From: an uncultured Collinsella sp. | GTDB lineage: Bacteria; Actinomycetota; Coriobacteriia; Coriobacteriales; Coriobacteriaceae | DNA: 64,000 bases | Direction: 5' to 3' | Assembly: GCA_959599095.1 (NCBI GenBank) | Contig: CAUGGC010000010.1 | Span: 1 to 64,000, forward strand | Shown here: one piece after another, positions 1 to 7,966 of the stretch | Layout of the letters: each line of letters opens with the position of its first letter | Position numbering within the stretch: position 1 is the stretch's first letter | The notes under the pieces: generated by a model | What the model saw: the letters and a program-made list of their open reading frames with translations, nothing else | Told to the model about the DNA's origin: nothing | The model's database searches: none | Position numbers and translations under genes: made by a program

Positions 1-250
1 CGCGGCTGATCCGGTCCGACCGGGCCGCGCGGCAAGGAGATATATTGCCAGACCGCGAAGCTCTGTGGGACGTCAATTCCACTCTTCACAAGTCCTACAC
101 AACATATTGCTTTCTATAGGTAATAGAAAGACTGGTGCGGATCTTCCGCACGTATCAGATGATGACCCTTTGGTTCAGGAATATATGGAGATCGGTCACC
201 TGTAGGTGATTATCTACCCGCGCTTTTAGCAATGTAAACCGCGCTTCAGA
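1..250. other. Gene-free stretch downstream of rplT
   Basis: I see no convincing coding frame, tRNA or repeat here. The first 35 bases are very GC-rich and the rest is mixed. Apart from the rplT terminator that follows it on the right, nothing in this stretch can be assigned. Confidence 0.5.
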
Positions 251-288
251 TAAAAAGAGGGAGCGCCGCGCACAACGCGACACTCCCC
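251..288 (-). terminator. Rho-independent terminator of the infC-rpmI-rplT operon
   Basis: Read on the minus strand, a 12-bp GC-rich stem with a few G-U pairs and a short TTGTG-type loop is followed by a run of five T. It starts about 20 bases past the rplT stop codon, where the operon terminator is expected. Confidence 0.85.
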
Positions 289-308
289 TAGCGATTCAAG
301 AGAATCTA

Positions 309-668
309 TTAGGCCTCGAGAGCCTTCTTGGCGATGGTAGCCAGCTCGTTGAAGGACTCGATGTCCTCGTAAGCCATCTGAGCCAGGACCTTGCGGTCGA
401 GCTCGATGCCGGCAACCTTCAGGCCGTGCATGAACTGAGAGTAAGAGATGTCGTTCAGGCGAGCAGCAGCGTTGATACGAGTGATCCAAAGAGAACGGAT
501 CTCGCGCTTCTTGTTGCGGCGATCACGATACTGATACTGCAGGGAGTGCTGGACCTGCTCTTTAGCATGCTTGTAAGTACGCGAAGCGGCACCGTAGTAA
601 CCCTTCGCACGGTGCATAACGGTACGGCGCTTCTTCTTGGCGGCAACAGCGCGCTTAATACGTGCCAT
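309..668 (-). CDS. rplT: 50S ribosomal protein L20
   Basis: This 119-residue basic protein binds 23S rRNA and is needed early in assembly of the large ribosomal subunit. The N-terminus MARIKRAVAAKKKRRTVM and the later RNKKREIRSLWITRINAA stretch are hallmark L20 sequences, and the length is normal for the family. It is the last gene of the classic infC-rpmI-rplT operon, 46 bases after rpmI. In Bacillus and E. coli, L20 also represses its own operon by binding the mRNA. The attenuator-like hairpin in front of infC here fits that regulation, though the L20 binding site itself was not identified. Confidence 0.97.
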   Translation of the reverse strand: MARIKRAVAAKKKRRTVMHRAKGYYGAASRTYKHAKEQVQHSLQYQYRDRRNKKREIRSLWITRINAAARLNDISYSQFMHGLKVAGIELDRKVLAQMAYEDIESFNELATIAKKALEA

Positions 669-714
669 GTTCTATCAACTCCTAGACGGTAAAACGAAAA
701 ACGGGAACGCGAAC

Positions 715-906
715 TTAGGCGAGACGCGACTTGATGACCTTGCGGTCGGCAGCGGCAATCTCGGTCTCCTGACGGAAGCCACGCTTACGCTTGGTGGACT
801 TCTTGCTCAGGATGTGGCTCTTGAAAGCCTTGGCGCGCATAAGCTTGCCGGTACCAGTCTTGCGGAAACGCTTCTTGGTGCCGCTGTGGGACTTCATCTT
901 AGGCAT
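715..906 (-). CDS. rpmI: 50S ribosomal protein L35
   Basis: The product is a 63-residue, very basic ribosomal protein of the large subunit. The N-terminus MPKMKSHSGTKKRFRKTGTGK is the family signature and the length matches other L35 proteins. An AGGAGT-type ribosome binding site precedes the ATG. It sits between infC and rplT in the conserved order, 32 bases after infC, and is presumably co-transcribed and co-regulated with them. Confidence 0.97.
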   Translation of the reverse strand: MPKMKSHSGTKKRFRKTGTGKLMRAKAFKSHILSKKSTKRKRGFRQETEIAAADRKVIKSRLA

Positions 907-938
907 GAAATACTCCTTAATCGGTTACAGAACACTAG

Positions 939-1493
939 TTACTTAGTATCGCTTGCCGCTTTATCCTCATCGAAGGCGCCCTTAATCGGGGCGAGCAGCA
1001 TAAGCATGTTACGGCCTTCCATCTTAGGCTTGGACTCGACCGTAGCGTAAGGCTTGAGATCCTCGGCGAGACGCTCGAGAACGTTAAGGCCCTGCTCCGG
1101 GTGAGCCATCTCACGGCCGCGGAACATGATGGTGATCTTAACGCGTGCGCCCTTCTTGAGGAAACGCAGAACGTGGCCCTTCTTGGTCTCGTAGTCGCCA
1201 ACGTCGATCTTGGGTCGGAACTTCATTTCCTTGACCTCGACCTTGGACTGGTTCTTACGAGCAGCCTTGGCCTTCATGGCCTGCTGGTACTTGAACTTAC
1301 CGTAGTCCATGACCTTGCAGACCGGCGGCTCCGCGTTGGGAGCGATCTCGACCAGGTCGAGACCCTGATCGTCGGCGACGCGCTGGGCATCGCGGATGGC
1401 GAACAGGCCGAGCTGAGAGCCATCGACGCCAATCAAACGGCACGAAGATGCAGTAATCTCGTCGTTGATGCGGGTGTCATCAGACTTAGCTAT
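939..1493 (-). CDS. infC: Translation initiation factor IF-3, probable AUA start
   Basis: IF-3 binds the 30S subunit, keeps it apart from 50S and checks start-codon pairing. The N-domain holds TRINDEI and DLVEIAPNAEPPVCKVMDYG; the C-domain holds FRGREMAHPEQG; all are IF-3 hallmarks. An ATG exists at 1508, but the strong GGAGG motif lies just downstream of that ATG and 8 bases upstream of an ATA codon followed by GCT AAG. I therefore place the start at that ATA (184 residues). Rare AUU/AUA-type start codons on infC are well known and let IF-3 repress its own translation. The ATG at 1508, giving 189 residues, is the alternative. Confidence 0.92.
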   Translation of the reverse strand: MAKSDDTRINDEITASSCRLIGVDGSQLGLFAIRDAQRVADDQGLDLVEIAPNAEPPVCKVMDYGKFKYQQAMKAKAARKNQSKVEVKEMKFRPKIDVGDYETKKGHVLRFLKKGARVKITIMFRGREMAHPEQGLNVLERLAEDLKPYATVESKPKMEGRNMLMLLAPIKGAFDEDKAASDTK

Positions 1494-1511
1494 TTTCCCT
1501 ACCTCCATTCA

Positions 1512-1545
1512 TAAAAAAATAACCCGGCGCTTCTCAGCAACCAGG
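1512..1545 (-). terminator. Attenuator-like terminator just upstream of infC
   Basis: Read on the minus strand, CCTGG-T-TGC can pair with GCG-CCGGG around a short loop, followed by TTATTTTTTT. The T-run ends only a few bases before the infC ribosome binding site, so this hairpin would stop transcription inside the leader. The infC operon of Bacillus subtilis is controlled by L20 through premature termination in the leader; this structure suggests the same logic here. Confidence 0.6.
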
Positions 1546-1710
1546 TCGTACACATAGACTTCCTCGATTTGAGGAAGGGAATCTAAGTTGTATGACCAGT
1601 CAGCTGCTCATTGGCGCCAAAAGGTGGGAACCCTCGGGTTCCTCTTTAGGGCATTGCGGGAACAACGCCTTGCGAATAATAACACGTACAGCGCGTTATC
1701 ACATTACGTA
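1546..1710 (-). promoter_or_regulatory. infC: infC operon leader region
   Basis: This roughly 165-base stretch lies between the tRNA-Leu fragment and the infC attenuator. It contains a perfect 7-bp hairpin at 1628-1643 (GGAACCC-TC-GGGTTCC) and a second small hairpin around 1560-1580 (TTCCTC...GAGGAA). The AACCCG of the first hairpin could also pair with the CGGGTT of the attenuator stem, giving a possible switch. There is no coding frame. A leader function is inferred from position and structure only; no clear promoter boxes were found. Confidence 0.45.
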
Positions 1711-1778
1711 CACGAAAAAGGGGCCTTGACCCCCTTGAACGCTCGCTTGCATGTATGGTGCCCGAGGCGAGACTCGAA
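1711..1778 (-). repeat. Truncated duplicate of the tRNA-Leu 3' end plus terminator
   Basis: This 68-bp segment is a near-identical direct copy of 1894-1963. It includes the last ~20 bases of tRNA-Leu with its CCA, the spacer downstream of the gene and a rho-independent hairpin with a T-run. The copy ends inside the T-arm, after which the sequence changes to unrelated GC-rich DNA. The 5' part of the tRNA is missing, so it cannot make a tRNA. Such a 3'-end duplication is the usual footprint of site-specific integration into a tRNA gene. Confidence 0.85.
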
Positions 1779-1893
1779 GGGCCTTCGCTTCGCGAAGCCC
1801 CGGGCTTCGGACGCGCGGCGCCCTCGCCACGCTCCGCTACAAACAGGCCGCAGGCCTGTTTGCTTAACGCTTCGCGCGCTCACGCGAGTTCGG

Positions 1894-1963
1894 CACGAAA
1901 AAAGGGGGCCGCAACCCCCTTGAACGCTCACTTGCATGTATGGTGCCCGAGGCGAGACTCGAA
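1894..1963 (-). repeat. Direct-repeat partner covering the real tRNA-Leu 3' end
   Basis: This copy overlaps the 3' end of the intact tRNA-Leu gene and its downstream terminator. It matches 1711-1778 with only a few differences, mainly in the terminator loop. The two copies are about 183 bp apart. The DNA between them includes a perfect palindrome around AAACAGGCC/GGCCTGTTT. Confidence 0.85.
1898..1919 (-). terminator. Terminator of tRNA-Leu
   Basis: On the minus strand a GGGGG/CCCCC stem with a short loop is followed by six T. It lies about 20 bases past the tRNA 3' end. A variant of the same terminator (1715-1734) is part of the duplicated copy. Confidence 0.8.
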
Positions 1964-2027
1964 CTCGCACGTTGTTGCCAACGGTGGATTTTGAGTCCAC
2001 TGCGTCTGCCAATTCCGCCACTCGGGC
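1941..2027 (-). tRNA. tRNA-Leu, anticodon CAA
   Basis: This 87-base tRNA has a 7-bp acceptor stem (GCCCGAG pairing with CTCGGGC) and an encoded CCA. The anticodon loop is CT-CAA-AA in a TGGA/TCCA stem, so it reads UUG leucine codons. The long variable arm (CCGTTGGCAACAACG) and T-arm TTCGAGT are typical of class II leucine tRNA. It lies on the minus strand upstream of infC with its own terminator. Confidence 0.96.
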
Positions 2028-2066
2028 ACGTAATGCGTGAGTTAGTTTATCACAGCTTTCTACCGA

Positions 2067-3500
2067 TTAGTTCGAAAATGGAACTTCGAGCATTTCGATG
2101 AGTTCGACCGTGCGGAGCATCTCGCGCTGACGGCATCCGCGACCGTCGACCGAAGCCTCGCCCATCTGGTTATCGTAAGGGTCCTCGCGCATGCCGTCGA
2201 AAGAGGGGTCAAACCCTGCCTGGAATCGATTGTTGGCCACCATACGCCACGGGTCGAGATTGCCAAAGTAGTGACGGCGGCGCCACTCCTCCCCCATCCT
2301 GCGAGCAGAAGATCCAAATGACACGTCGGCGTTGAGCCAACCGGTCTGCGGCGTATAGAACTCTGCCCAGTCGTGCGACCCCACCGAATCGGGCGCAACG
2401 TACAGGCCGCTCTGCCAACGGGCAGGCACGCCCGCGATACGGCACATGGTGATAAACGTGAGCGCCATAACGCCGCAATCGCCGCGGAGCGAATGCGCGC
2501 AGTCATCGGCAATAGATCCCAAAAGCAAGTACGGCGGCTGATAGCGATAGTCGATATGCTGCGTCAGATAATCATAGATAGCACGGGCGCGATCGAGCGG
2601 ATCCTCGAGTCCGTCAACAACACCGGCCGTCAGCTGCTGCAGATACGGCGTGAATGCAATGTGCGGACGGTCCTCAGAAATATCTTCGGGCAACGGCGCG
2701 TCCATACACGGATGCGACGGAAGCGCACCCCCATAAATATCGCGATAAGCGGCATTGATTTGATAGCGATAGGTCACCGAGAATGAGCGATCACTCGAAG
2801 AAGACCACGAGGCGGTACGCGCCGAAGCGTTCGCGGGAGCAACAGCACCCTCCGGCGTCATATTGAGAACCTCGATATGAGACTGTTGACGACAGGCGGC
2901 GGCAACGGGTAGCCAAGCGCGAACGGTCTCCCCCTCTAGAGCGCCGGGGACAGACAAGGACGCCTTAAGCGTAATAACGCGAGTCAATCCGTTTTGCGAC
3001 TCCATCTCCTTGAGCATCTCGTTGCGCAGTGCTATTCCGTCCGTAGAATCGGGACGCATGCCGGGGACCTCTTTGGGATATACGCGAAGCGAATCGAGGA
3101 AGTTGTCGAGAACGAACAGCTCACCATCGATAAAGCGCCAGTCAATACGCTTACGGTCAATCAGATCGTTAAACTGCTCCTCGGTAAACTCAGGCCACTC
3201 CTCGCGAATCATCGCAATAGCTCGATCGCGCGACACCGAAAAATGAAGCGGCGTCTCAAGCATGCGATACCGCTCGGCACGAACGCAGGCAGCAAGCGAG
3301 GGATCGGGATTCTGCCCCAAAAGACGATCACAAGCCGCAACAGTCTGCGTCAAATATCCGGCATCCTTGAGTCGAAGAATCTCGGGCGGTAGTCCAATAT
3401 CGAGATGACGAAAGTCATTACAGCAAACATCAACAGAGCAACCAACAGGACCCTCGTCAATAACCTTCCCATCCGAAGGCAACACATTAACAACAGCCAT
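2067..3500 (-). CDS. Transglutaminase-like domain protein
   Basis: The 477-residue product carries a transglutaminase-like (papain-fold) core in its C-terminal half. The likely catalytic residues are visible in order: Cys in RGDCGVMALTF, His in SHDWAEFY and Asp in WLNADVSFG. The N-terminal ~200 residues have no feature I recognise. No signal peptide or membrane segment is evident, so it is probably cytoplasmic, perhaps acting as a protease or peptidase. The start at 3500 was chosen because GGAG lies 7 bases upstream; an in-frame start 18 bases earlier lacks such a site. It stands alone between tRNA-Leu and fba. Its substrate is unknown. Confidence 0.75.
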   Translation of the reverse strand: MAVVNVLPSDGKVIDEGPVGCSVDVCCNDFRHLDIGLPPEILRLKDAGYLTQTVAACDRLLGQNPDPSLAACVRAERYRMLETPLHFSVSRDRAIAMIREEWPEFTEEQFNDLIDRKRIDWRFIDGELFVLDNFLDSLRVYPKEVPGMRPDSTDGIALRNEMLKEMESQNGLTRVITLKASLSVPGALEGETVRAWLPVAAACRQQSHIEVLNMTPEGAVAPANASARTASWSSSSDRSFSVTYRYQINAAYRDIYGGALPSHPCMDAPLPEDISEDRPHIAFTPYLQQLTAGVVDGLEDPLDRARAIYDYLTQHIDYRYQPPYLLLGSIADDCAHSLRGDCGVMALTFITMCRIAGVPARWQSGLYVAPDSVGSHDWAEFYTPQTGWLNADVSFGSSARRMGEEWRRRHYFGNLDPWRMVANNRFQAGFDPSFDGMREDPYDNQMGEASVDGRGCRQREMLRTVELIEMLEVPFSN

Positions 3501-3642
3501 ACTAAAACTCCAAGTCACTAGAACGCTTGAAGTCCATTGTAGCGAGATAAAAAAGAAAGCCCCAACAAGGGAGCCATCAACACCACCGAACGGTAGTCAA
3601 AAAAATGAATTCAGCCCAGTAACCCTGTAGCGAGTTAACGAA

Positions 3643-3735
3643 GGAGGCCCCGTTCACCCGAAGCTTTTCCCATTGCGCGACTTCTGGCAAAGCCAGGTGA
3701 GTGCAAGGGAAAAGCGTAGGGTGAACGGGGCCTCC
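3643..3735. repeat. Long imperfect hairpin downstream of fba
   Basis: The arms GGAGGCCCCGTTCACCC-nnn-GCTTTTCCC and their complement match over 26 of 29 positions. Smaller stems inside (TCTGGC-AAA-GCCAGG) make nearly the whole 93 bases foldable. It begins about 20 bases after the fba stop codon. No T-run follows directly on either strand, so it may be an mRNA 3'-stabiliser or a repeat element as well as, or instead of, a terminator. Confidence 0.7.
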
Positions 3736-3757
3736 GACGGGAAAGTTAAACCGCTAC

Positions 3758-4624
3758 TTACGCCTTGTTGACGGAGCCAAACTCCTCCATGAGCTCCTTG
3801 GTGCGGGCAACGATGTTGTCACGACCAGGCTTGAGGAGCTTGCGGGGGTCAAAGCCCTTGCCCTGCTGATCCTTGCCGGCCTCGATGTACTCGCGAACAC
3901 CCTTGGCGAAGACGAGCTGCAGATCGGTGTTGACGTTGATCTTGGAGATACCCAGGGAGATGGCCTTCTTGATCTGATCCTCGGGGATGCCGGTGCCACC
4001 GTGCAGGACGAGGGGCAGGTCGCCGGTCTGAGCCTTGATCTCGCCCAGGCGCTCGAAGGAAAGGCCAGCCCAGTCGGCAGGGTACACGCCGTGGATGTTG
4101 CCGATACCGCAGGCGAGGAAGTCGACGCCCAGGTCAGCAATCTGCTTGCACTCAGCAGGATCAGCGAGCTCGCCGCTGGAGGTCACGCCGTCCTCGGTGC
4201 CGCCGATGCCGCCGACCTCGGCCTCGATGGACATGCCCTTGGAGTGGGCAAGCTCAACGAGCTCCTTGGTGCGGTCGAGGTTAAGCTGGAAGGTCTCCTC
4301 GTGAGAGCCGTCATACATGATGGACGTGAAGCCGGCCTCGATGCACTTGAAGCAGTCCTCGTAAGAACCGTGATCGAGGTGAAGGGCGACGGGAACGGTA
4401 ACGCCCGTGGCCTCGACGGCAGCCTTAACCATGTCGGCGCAGACCTTGAAACCGCCCATCCACTTAGCGGCACCAGCGGTGCACTGAAGGATCAGCGGGG
4501 ACTTGGCCTCCTCGGCGGCCTGGAGAATAGCCAGGGTCCACTCGAGGTTGTTGGTGTTGAAGGCACCGAGACCGTACTTGCCGGCCTCGGCCTTCTTGAG
4601 CATGTCTGCTGCGTTGACGAGCAT
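3758..4624 (-). CDS. fba: Class II fructose-bisphosphate aldolase
   Basis: The enzyme splits fructose 1,6-bisphosphate into glyceraldehyde 3-phosphate and dihydroxyacetone phosphate in glycolysis, using a metal ion, usually zinc. The metal-binding HLDHGS motif, the EAEVGGIGGTEDG stretch, the HGGTGIP motif and KINVNTDLQ near the C-terminus identify the class II family. At 288 residues the length is typical. The start at 4624 is set by an AGGAGGTTTC ribosome binding site 7 bases upstream; longer upstream frames have no such signal. It is a single-gene unit followed by a long hairpin. Confidence 0.95.
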   Translation of the reverse strand: MLVNAADMLKKAEAGKYGLGAFNTNNLEWTLAILQAAEEAKSPLILQCTAGAAKWMGGFKVCADMVKAAVEATGVTVPVALHLDHGSYEDCFKCIEAGFTSIMYDGSHEETFQLNLDRTKELVELAHSKGMSIEAEVGGIGGTEDGVTSSGELADPAECKQIADLGVDFLACGIGNIHGVYPADWAGLSFERLGEIKAQTGDLPLVLHGGTGIPEDQIKKAISLGISKINVNTDLQLVFAKGVREYIEAGKDQQGKGFDPRKLLKPGRDNIVARTKELMEEFGSVNKA

Positions 4625-4818
4625 AAAAGAAACCTCCTGTAAGGTTGCTCCGATAACGCCTGAGATTTTACCACGACATACCCGAGCATAAACGTTCGTT
4701 TGTTCACGAATACCATCCGATTGGACAAATTTTGACCGTTTGCCCCACAGAATCGACCCACTGGGGAAAATAGCTTGACGATTGAGCGGTCTTCGTGGTT
4801 CGGAAGACGGCTTCGAGC

Positions 4819-5502
4819 CTACATCTGCATAAACGGGTTCTGCATAAGTTCGCGCGCCATCGTGGTCGAATCGCCATGGCCCGTCAAGCAAACGGTATCG
4901 GGCGGAAGCATCTTGGCAAGTTTGGAGAGCGAGCGCATAATCGCCGCCTCGTCACCGCCGGAAAGATCGGTACGACCGTGGCTGCCCGGGAAAAGCGTGT
5001 CGCCCACAAAGGCGATGTTTCCCTGCTCGGTCGCGACGAACAGGACGATGCCGCCCGGCGTATGCCCCGGCGTCTCGATCACCTGCAGGCAGACGTCGCC
5101 CACCTCGATTGTATCGCCCTCGGCAAGCAAGCGCGTCGGCTCACCCGGATCGGGCGTCTCGATACCCCACATGACACGCTGCTCCTCGATATTTGCGCGA
5201 GGTACCGTCACGTCCTTAGCGCACAACTCATATAGCGCACTGTCGCCAACGACAGCTCGAACCCCGGCAACCCCGCCAACATGGTCGGCATGACCGTGCG
5301 TGCAGACAGAGCCGAGTACGCGCACCTCGGGATGCGCGGTGCGGATATGCTCCACAAGACGCTCGCCCTCCCACGCCGGATCGACGATTAAGCACTCGTC
5401 ATTCGAAATCACGGCGTAGCTGTTGGTCTGAATCGGGCCGTTGACGAGCGCCTCAATCGAAGCCGTGCCTCGGGGTGTCAGGTCCAAAGTCATATCGTCC
5501 AT
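4819..5502 (-). CDS. MBL-fold metallo-hydrolase (glyoxalase II-like)
   Basis: The 227-residue protein has the metallo-beta-lactamase fold signature THGHADHVGG (the HxHxDH zinc ligands), followed by TPGHTPGG and a late GHGDSTT, as in glyoxalase II-type hydrolases. It probably hydrolyses a thioester or similar small substrate in the cytoplasm, but sequence alone does not fix the substrate. The ATG at 5502 sits 8 bases after GGAGG; a second in-frame ATG at 5508 is only 2 bases from it and is less likely. It lies downstream of rel, separated by a hairpin terminator, so it may be only partly co-transcribed with rel. Confidence 0.85.
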   Translation of the reverse strand: MDDMTLDLTPRGTASIEALVNGPIQTNSYAVISNDECLIVDPAWEGERLVEHIRTAHPEVRVLGSVCTHGHADHVGGVAGVRAVVGDSALYELCAKDVTVPRANIEEQRVMWGIETPDPGEPTRLLAEGDTIEVGDVCLQVIETPGHTPGGIVLFVATEQGNIAFVGDTLFPGSHGRTDLSGGDEAAIMRSLSKLAKMLPPDTVCLTGHGDSTTMARELMQNPFMQM

Positions 5503-5518
5503 GCGCATACCCTCCTTC

Positions 5519-5557
5519 TAAAATACGCTCGAGGCACCAAACGATGCCTCGAGCGTA
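5519..5557 (-). terminator. Terminator after rel
   Basis: A 13-bp perfect stem (TACGCTCGAGGCA and complement) with an 8-base loop is followed on the minus strand by TTTT. It lies about 35 bases past the rel stop codon and just ahead of the MBL-hydrolase ribosome binding site. The T-run is short, so termination may be incomplete. Confidence 0.65.
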
Positions 5558-5590
5558 ACCAATATCTATGATGCTGAGAGGCTCTCGCAC

Positions 5591-7951
5591 CTACACACGG
5601 CGCTTGAGTTGCGCTCCGCCCTCGCCGGGCATAAGACGGCGAGCGTCGTAGACCGAATCGACACTGCTGATGGAAGCCAGCAGCGGATCCAGGCCGCTCG
5701 CATCCGAAATCTCGACCATAAAGCGCAGGGTCGCAATACCCTCGCGGTTGGTCGAGGTGGCGGCGGAAAGGATATTGCCGCCTGCATCGCCAATGGCAAT
5801 GGTGACGTCCTTGAGCAGGCCCATGCGGTCCAGGCACTCGACCACGATCTCGACCTGGAAGAGGGTGTCGGCAGCACCATCCCACTCTACGTCAATCATG
5901 CGCTCGGGGTGCTCCATGAGGCCCTTGACGTTGGGGCAGTTGGCGCGATGCACTGAGACACCTCGGCCACGCGTGATGAAGCCGACGATATCGTCGCCCG
6001 TCACGGGGTTGCAGCAATGAGCCAGACGGACCAGCAGGCCACTGTTGCTCTCGCCCTTAACGATAATGCCGTTACTTGCGCTCTTGCCACGCTTTTGCGG
6101 CTTGCGGTTGGAGCCGCGGGCCGGCTGTTTCACGACCTCGGCGATAGCCTCGGCCTTGGTGAGCTGTTCCTCGGGCTTGGGGTCCAAGATTTGCTCGACC
6201 TTATTGCCCACAGCGCGCGGGGCAACCTTGCCGGCACCGACGGCGGCAAACAGGTCCTCGAGCTGCTTGAAGTTAAACTGCTCCGCCACGGCATTGAGCG
6301 CACGCGTGGAGCGCGGCGTGGAGATGCCATACCCGCGCTTGCGCAGGTCCTTGGCCAGCATATCGCGGCCGGCGGCAGCGTCGTCGTCCTTAGTCGCGGC
6401 GGCAAAGTAGCGACGGATCTTTGACTTGGCGGAAGGCGTCTTAACGATCTTGAGCCAATCACGCGACGGCTTGGAACTCTTGTTAGTCAGGATCTCGACA
6501 CGGTCACCCGTCTTAATCTCGTGCGTGAGCGGAGCCACCGCACCGTTGATTTTGGCGCCGACGCAATGGTTTCCCACCTCGGTGTGAACGGCGTAGGCAA
6601 AGTCGAGCGGTGTAGAGCCGGCACGAAGCGCCATGACCTCGCCCTTGGGCGTAAAGACGAAGATCTCCTGATCGAACAGATCGACCTTCAGCGAGTGCAG
6701 GTATTCCTTGGCATCGGTGATCTCGTCGGAAGCCGCCCAATCGAGCGAATGCTTGAGCCAGTTGATCTGGTCGTCCAAACGTTGAGCGTCATTGGTCTTG
6801 GAAGCAGACGATCCGCCCGACTTCTTATATAGCCAGTGGGCGGCAATGCCGTACTCGGCCTGCTCATGCATCTCATAGGTTCGAATCTGAATCTCGAGCG
6901 GGCGGGCCGTGGGGCCGATAACCGTCGTATGGAGCGACTGGTAGTTATTGACCTTGGGCATGGCGATATAGTCTTTAAAGCGACCGGGCATGGGGTGCCA
7001 CAGCGTATGCACCGCGCCGAGCGTGGAGTAGCAATCGCGCACCGAATGCGTGATGACGCGCAGTGCCACCAGGTCGTAGATCTCGGAGAATTCCTTGCCC
7101 TTGCGCTTCATCTTTTGGTAGATGGACCAATAGTGCTTGGAACGGCCGTTGATCTGGAAGTCTTCCAGGCCAATGCGGTTGAGCTCGTCGGTGAGCGTCT
7201 TGATGGTCTCGGCCAGATAGCGCTCACGGACCTCGCGCGACTCCGCCACCATGCGTGCGATGCGCTGGTAGGCATCGGGCTCCAAGTAGAAGAAGGACAG
7301 GTCCTCGAGCTCCCATTTAATGGAGCTCATGCCCAGACGGTCGGCCAGGGGCGCGTACACGTCCATGGTCTCGCGAGCCTTAAACAGGCGACGGTCCTCA
7401 CGCAGAGCGGCAAGGGTGCGCATGTTGTGCAGACGATCGGCAAGCTTAACGATAATGACGCGGATGTCCTTGGACATGGCGAGGAACATCTTGCGCAGCG
7501 TGAGGGCCTGCTTCTCGTCCATGCTGTCGACTTCGATGTTGGTGAGCTTGGTCACGCCATCGACGAGCTCGGCCACCGTATCGCCAAACAGGCCGGAAAC
7601 ATCGGCAAGCGAGGTCTCGGTATCCTCGACGGTATCGTGCAGCAGCGCGGCGCACACCACGTCACAGTCCATCTTGAGATCGGCCAAAATGATGGCCACC
7701 TCGACGGGATGGTTGATGTACATCTCACCCGAGCGGCGCTTTTGGTTGCAGTGCTTCTCGGCAGCAAAGCAATAGGCCTGCTCCACCTTAGAAAAGTCGT
7801 CCTCATTCATATATTTGAGGCACAGGCGCTCCAGTTTGTCGTAGCTGTCCGCCATAATCTCGGGCGGCAGCTCATCGGCATGCTTATAGTGCTCCATCTC
7901 CGAGAACGGCTGGAGGGTGGAATCATGGGCGGTACGGGCTGCGGCATCCAT
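5591..7951 (-). CDS. rel: Bifunctional (p)ppGpp synthetase/hydrolase
   Basis: The 786-residue Rel/SpoT-type enzyme makes and degrades the alarmone (p)ppGpp and runs the stringent response. The N-terminal HD hydrolase domain is intact (HPVEVAIILADL, then HDTVED near residues 105-110). The synthetase domain follows with NNYQSLHTTV. A TGS domain (FVFTPKGEVMALRAGSTPLDFAYAVH) and a C-terminal ACT domain (VECLDRMGLLKDVT) complete the long RSH layout. An intact HD box argues for a bifunctional enzyme, not a hydrolase-dead RelA. The start is supported by GGAAGGGGA upstream, which overlaps the recJ-helicase stop codon, so the two genes are probably co-transcribed. Confidence 0.95.
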   Translation of the reverse strand: MDAAARTAHDSTLQPFSEMEHYKHADELPPEIMADSYDKLERLCLKYMNEDDFSKVEQAYCFAAEKHCNQKRRSGEMYINHPVEVAIILADLKMDCDVVCAALLHDTVEDTETSLADVSGLFGDTVAELVDGVTKLTNIEVDSMDEKQALTLRKMFLAMSKDIRVIIVKLADRLHNMRTLAALREDRRLFKARETMDVYAPLADRLGMSSIKWELEDLSFFYLEPDAYQRIARMVAESREVRERYLAETIKTLTDELNRIGLEDFQINGRSKHYWSIYQKMKRKGKEFSEIYDLVALRVITHSVRDCYSTLGAVHTLWHPMPGRFKDYIAMPKVNNYQSLHTTVIGPTARPLEIQIRTYEMHEQAEYGIAAHWLYKKSGGSSASKTNDAQRLDDQINWLKHSLDWAASDEITDAKEYLHSLKVDLFDQEIFVFTPKGEVMALRAGSTPLDFAYAVHTEVGNHCVGAKINGAVAPLTHEIKTGDRVEILTNKSSKPSRDWLKIVKTPSAKSKIRRYFAAATKDDDAAAGRDMLAKDLRKRGYGISTPRSTRALNAVAEQFNFKQLEDLFAAVGAGKVAPRAVGNKVEQILDPKPEEQLTKAEAIAEVVKQPARGSNRKPQKRGKSASNGIIVKGESNSGLLVRLAHCCNPVTGDDIVGFITRGRGVSVHRANCPNVKGLMEHPERMIDVEWDGAADTLFQVEIVVECLDRMGLLKDVTIAIGDAGGNILSAATSTNREGIATLRFMVEISDASGLDPLLASISSVDSVYDARRLMPGEGGAQLKRRV

Positions 7952-7966
7952 CGAGGTCCCCTTCCC

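Noticed and set aside
1..250. A partial gene entering from the left edge
   Set aside because: All six frames are interrupted early and no family text is visible.
1704..2021. Open frame across tRNA-Leu and its duplicate
   Set aside because: It is a frame through the tRNA, its terminator and the scar, has no ribosome binding site and matches no family; such spurious frames at tRNA-Leu genes are common.
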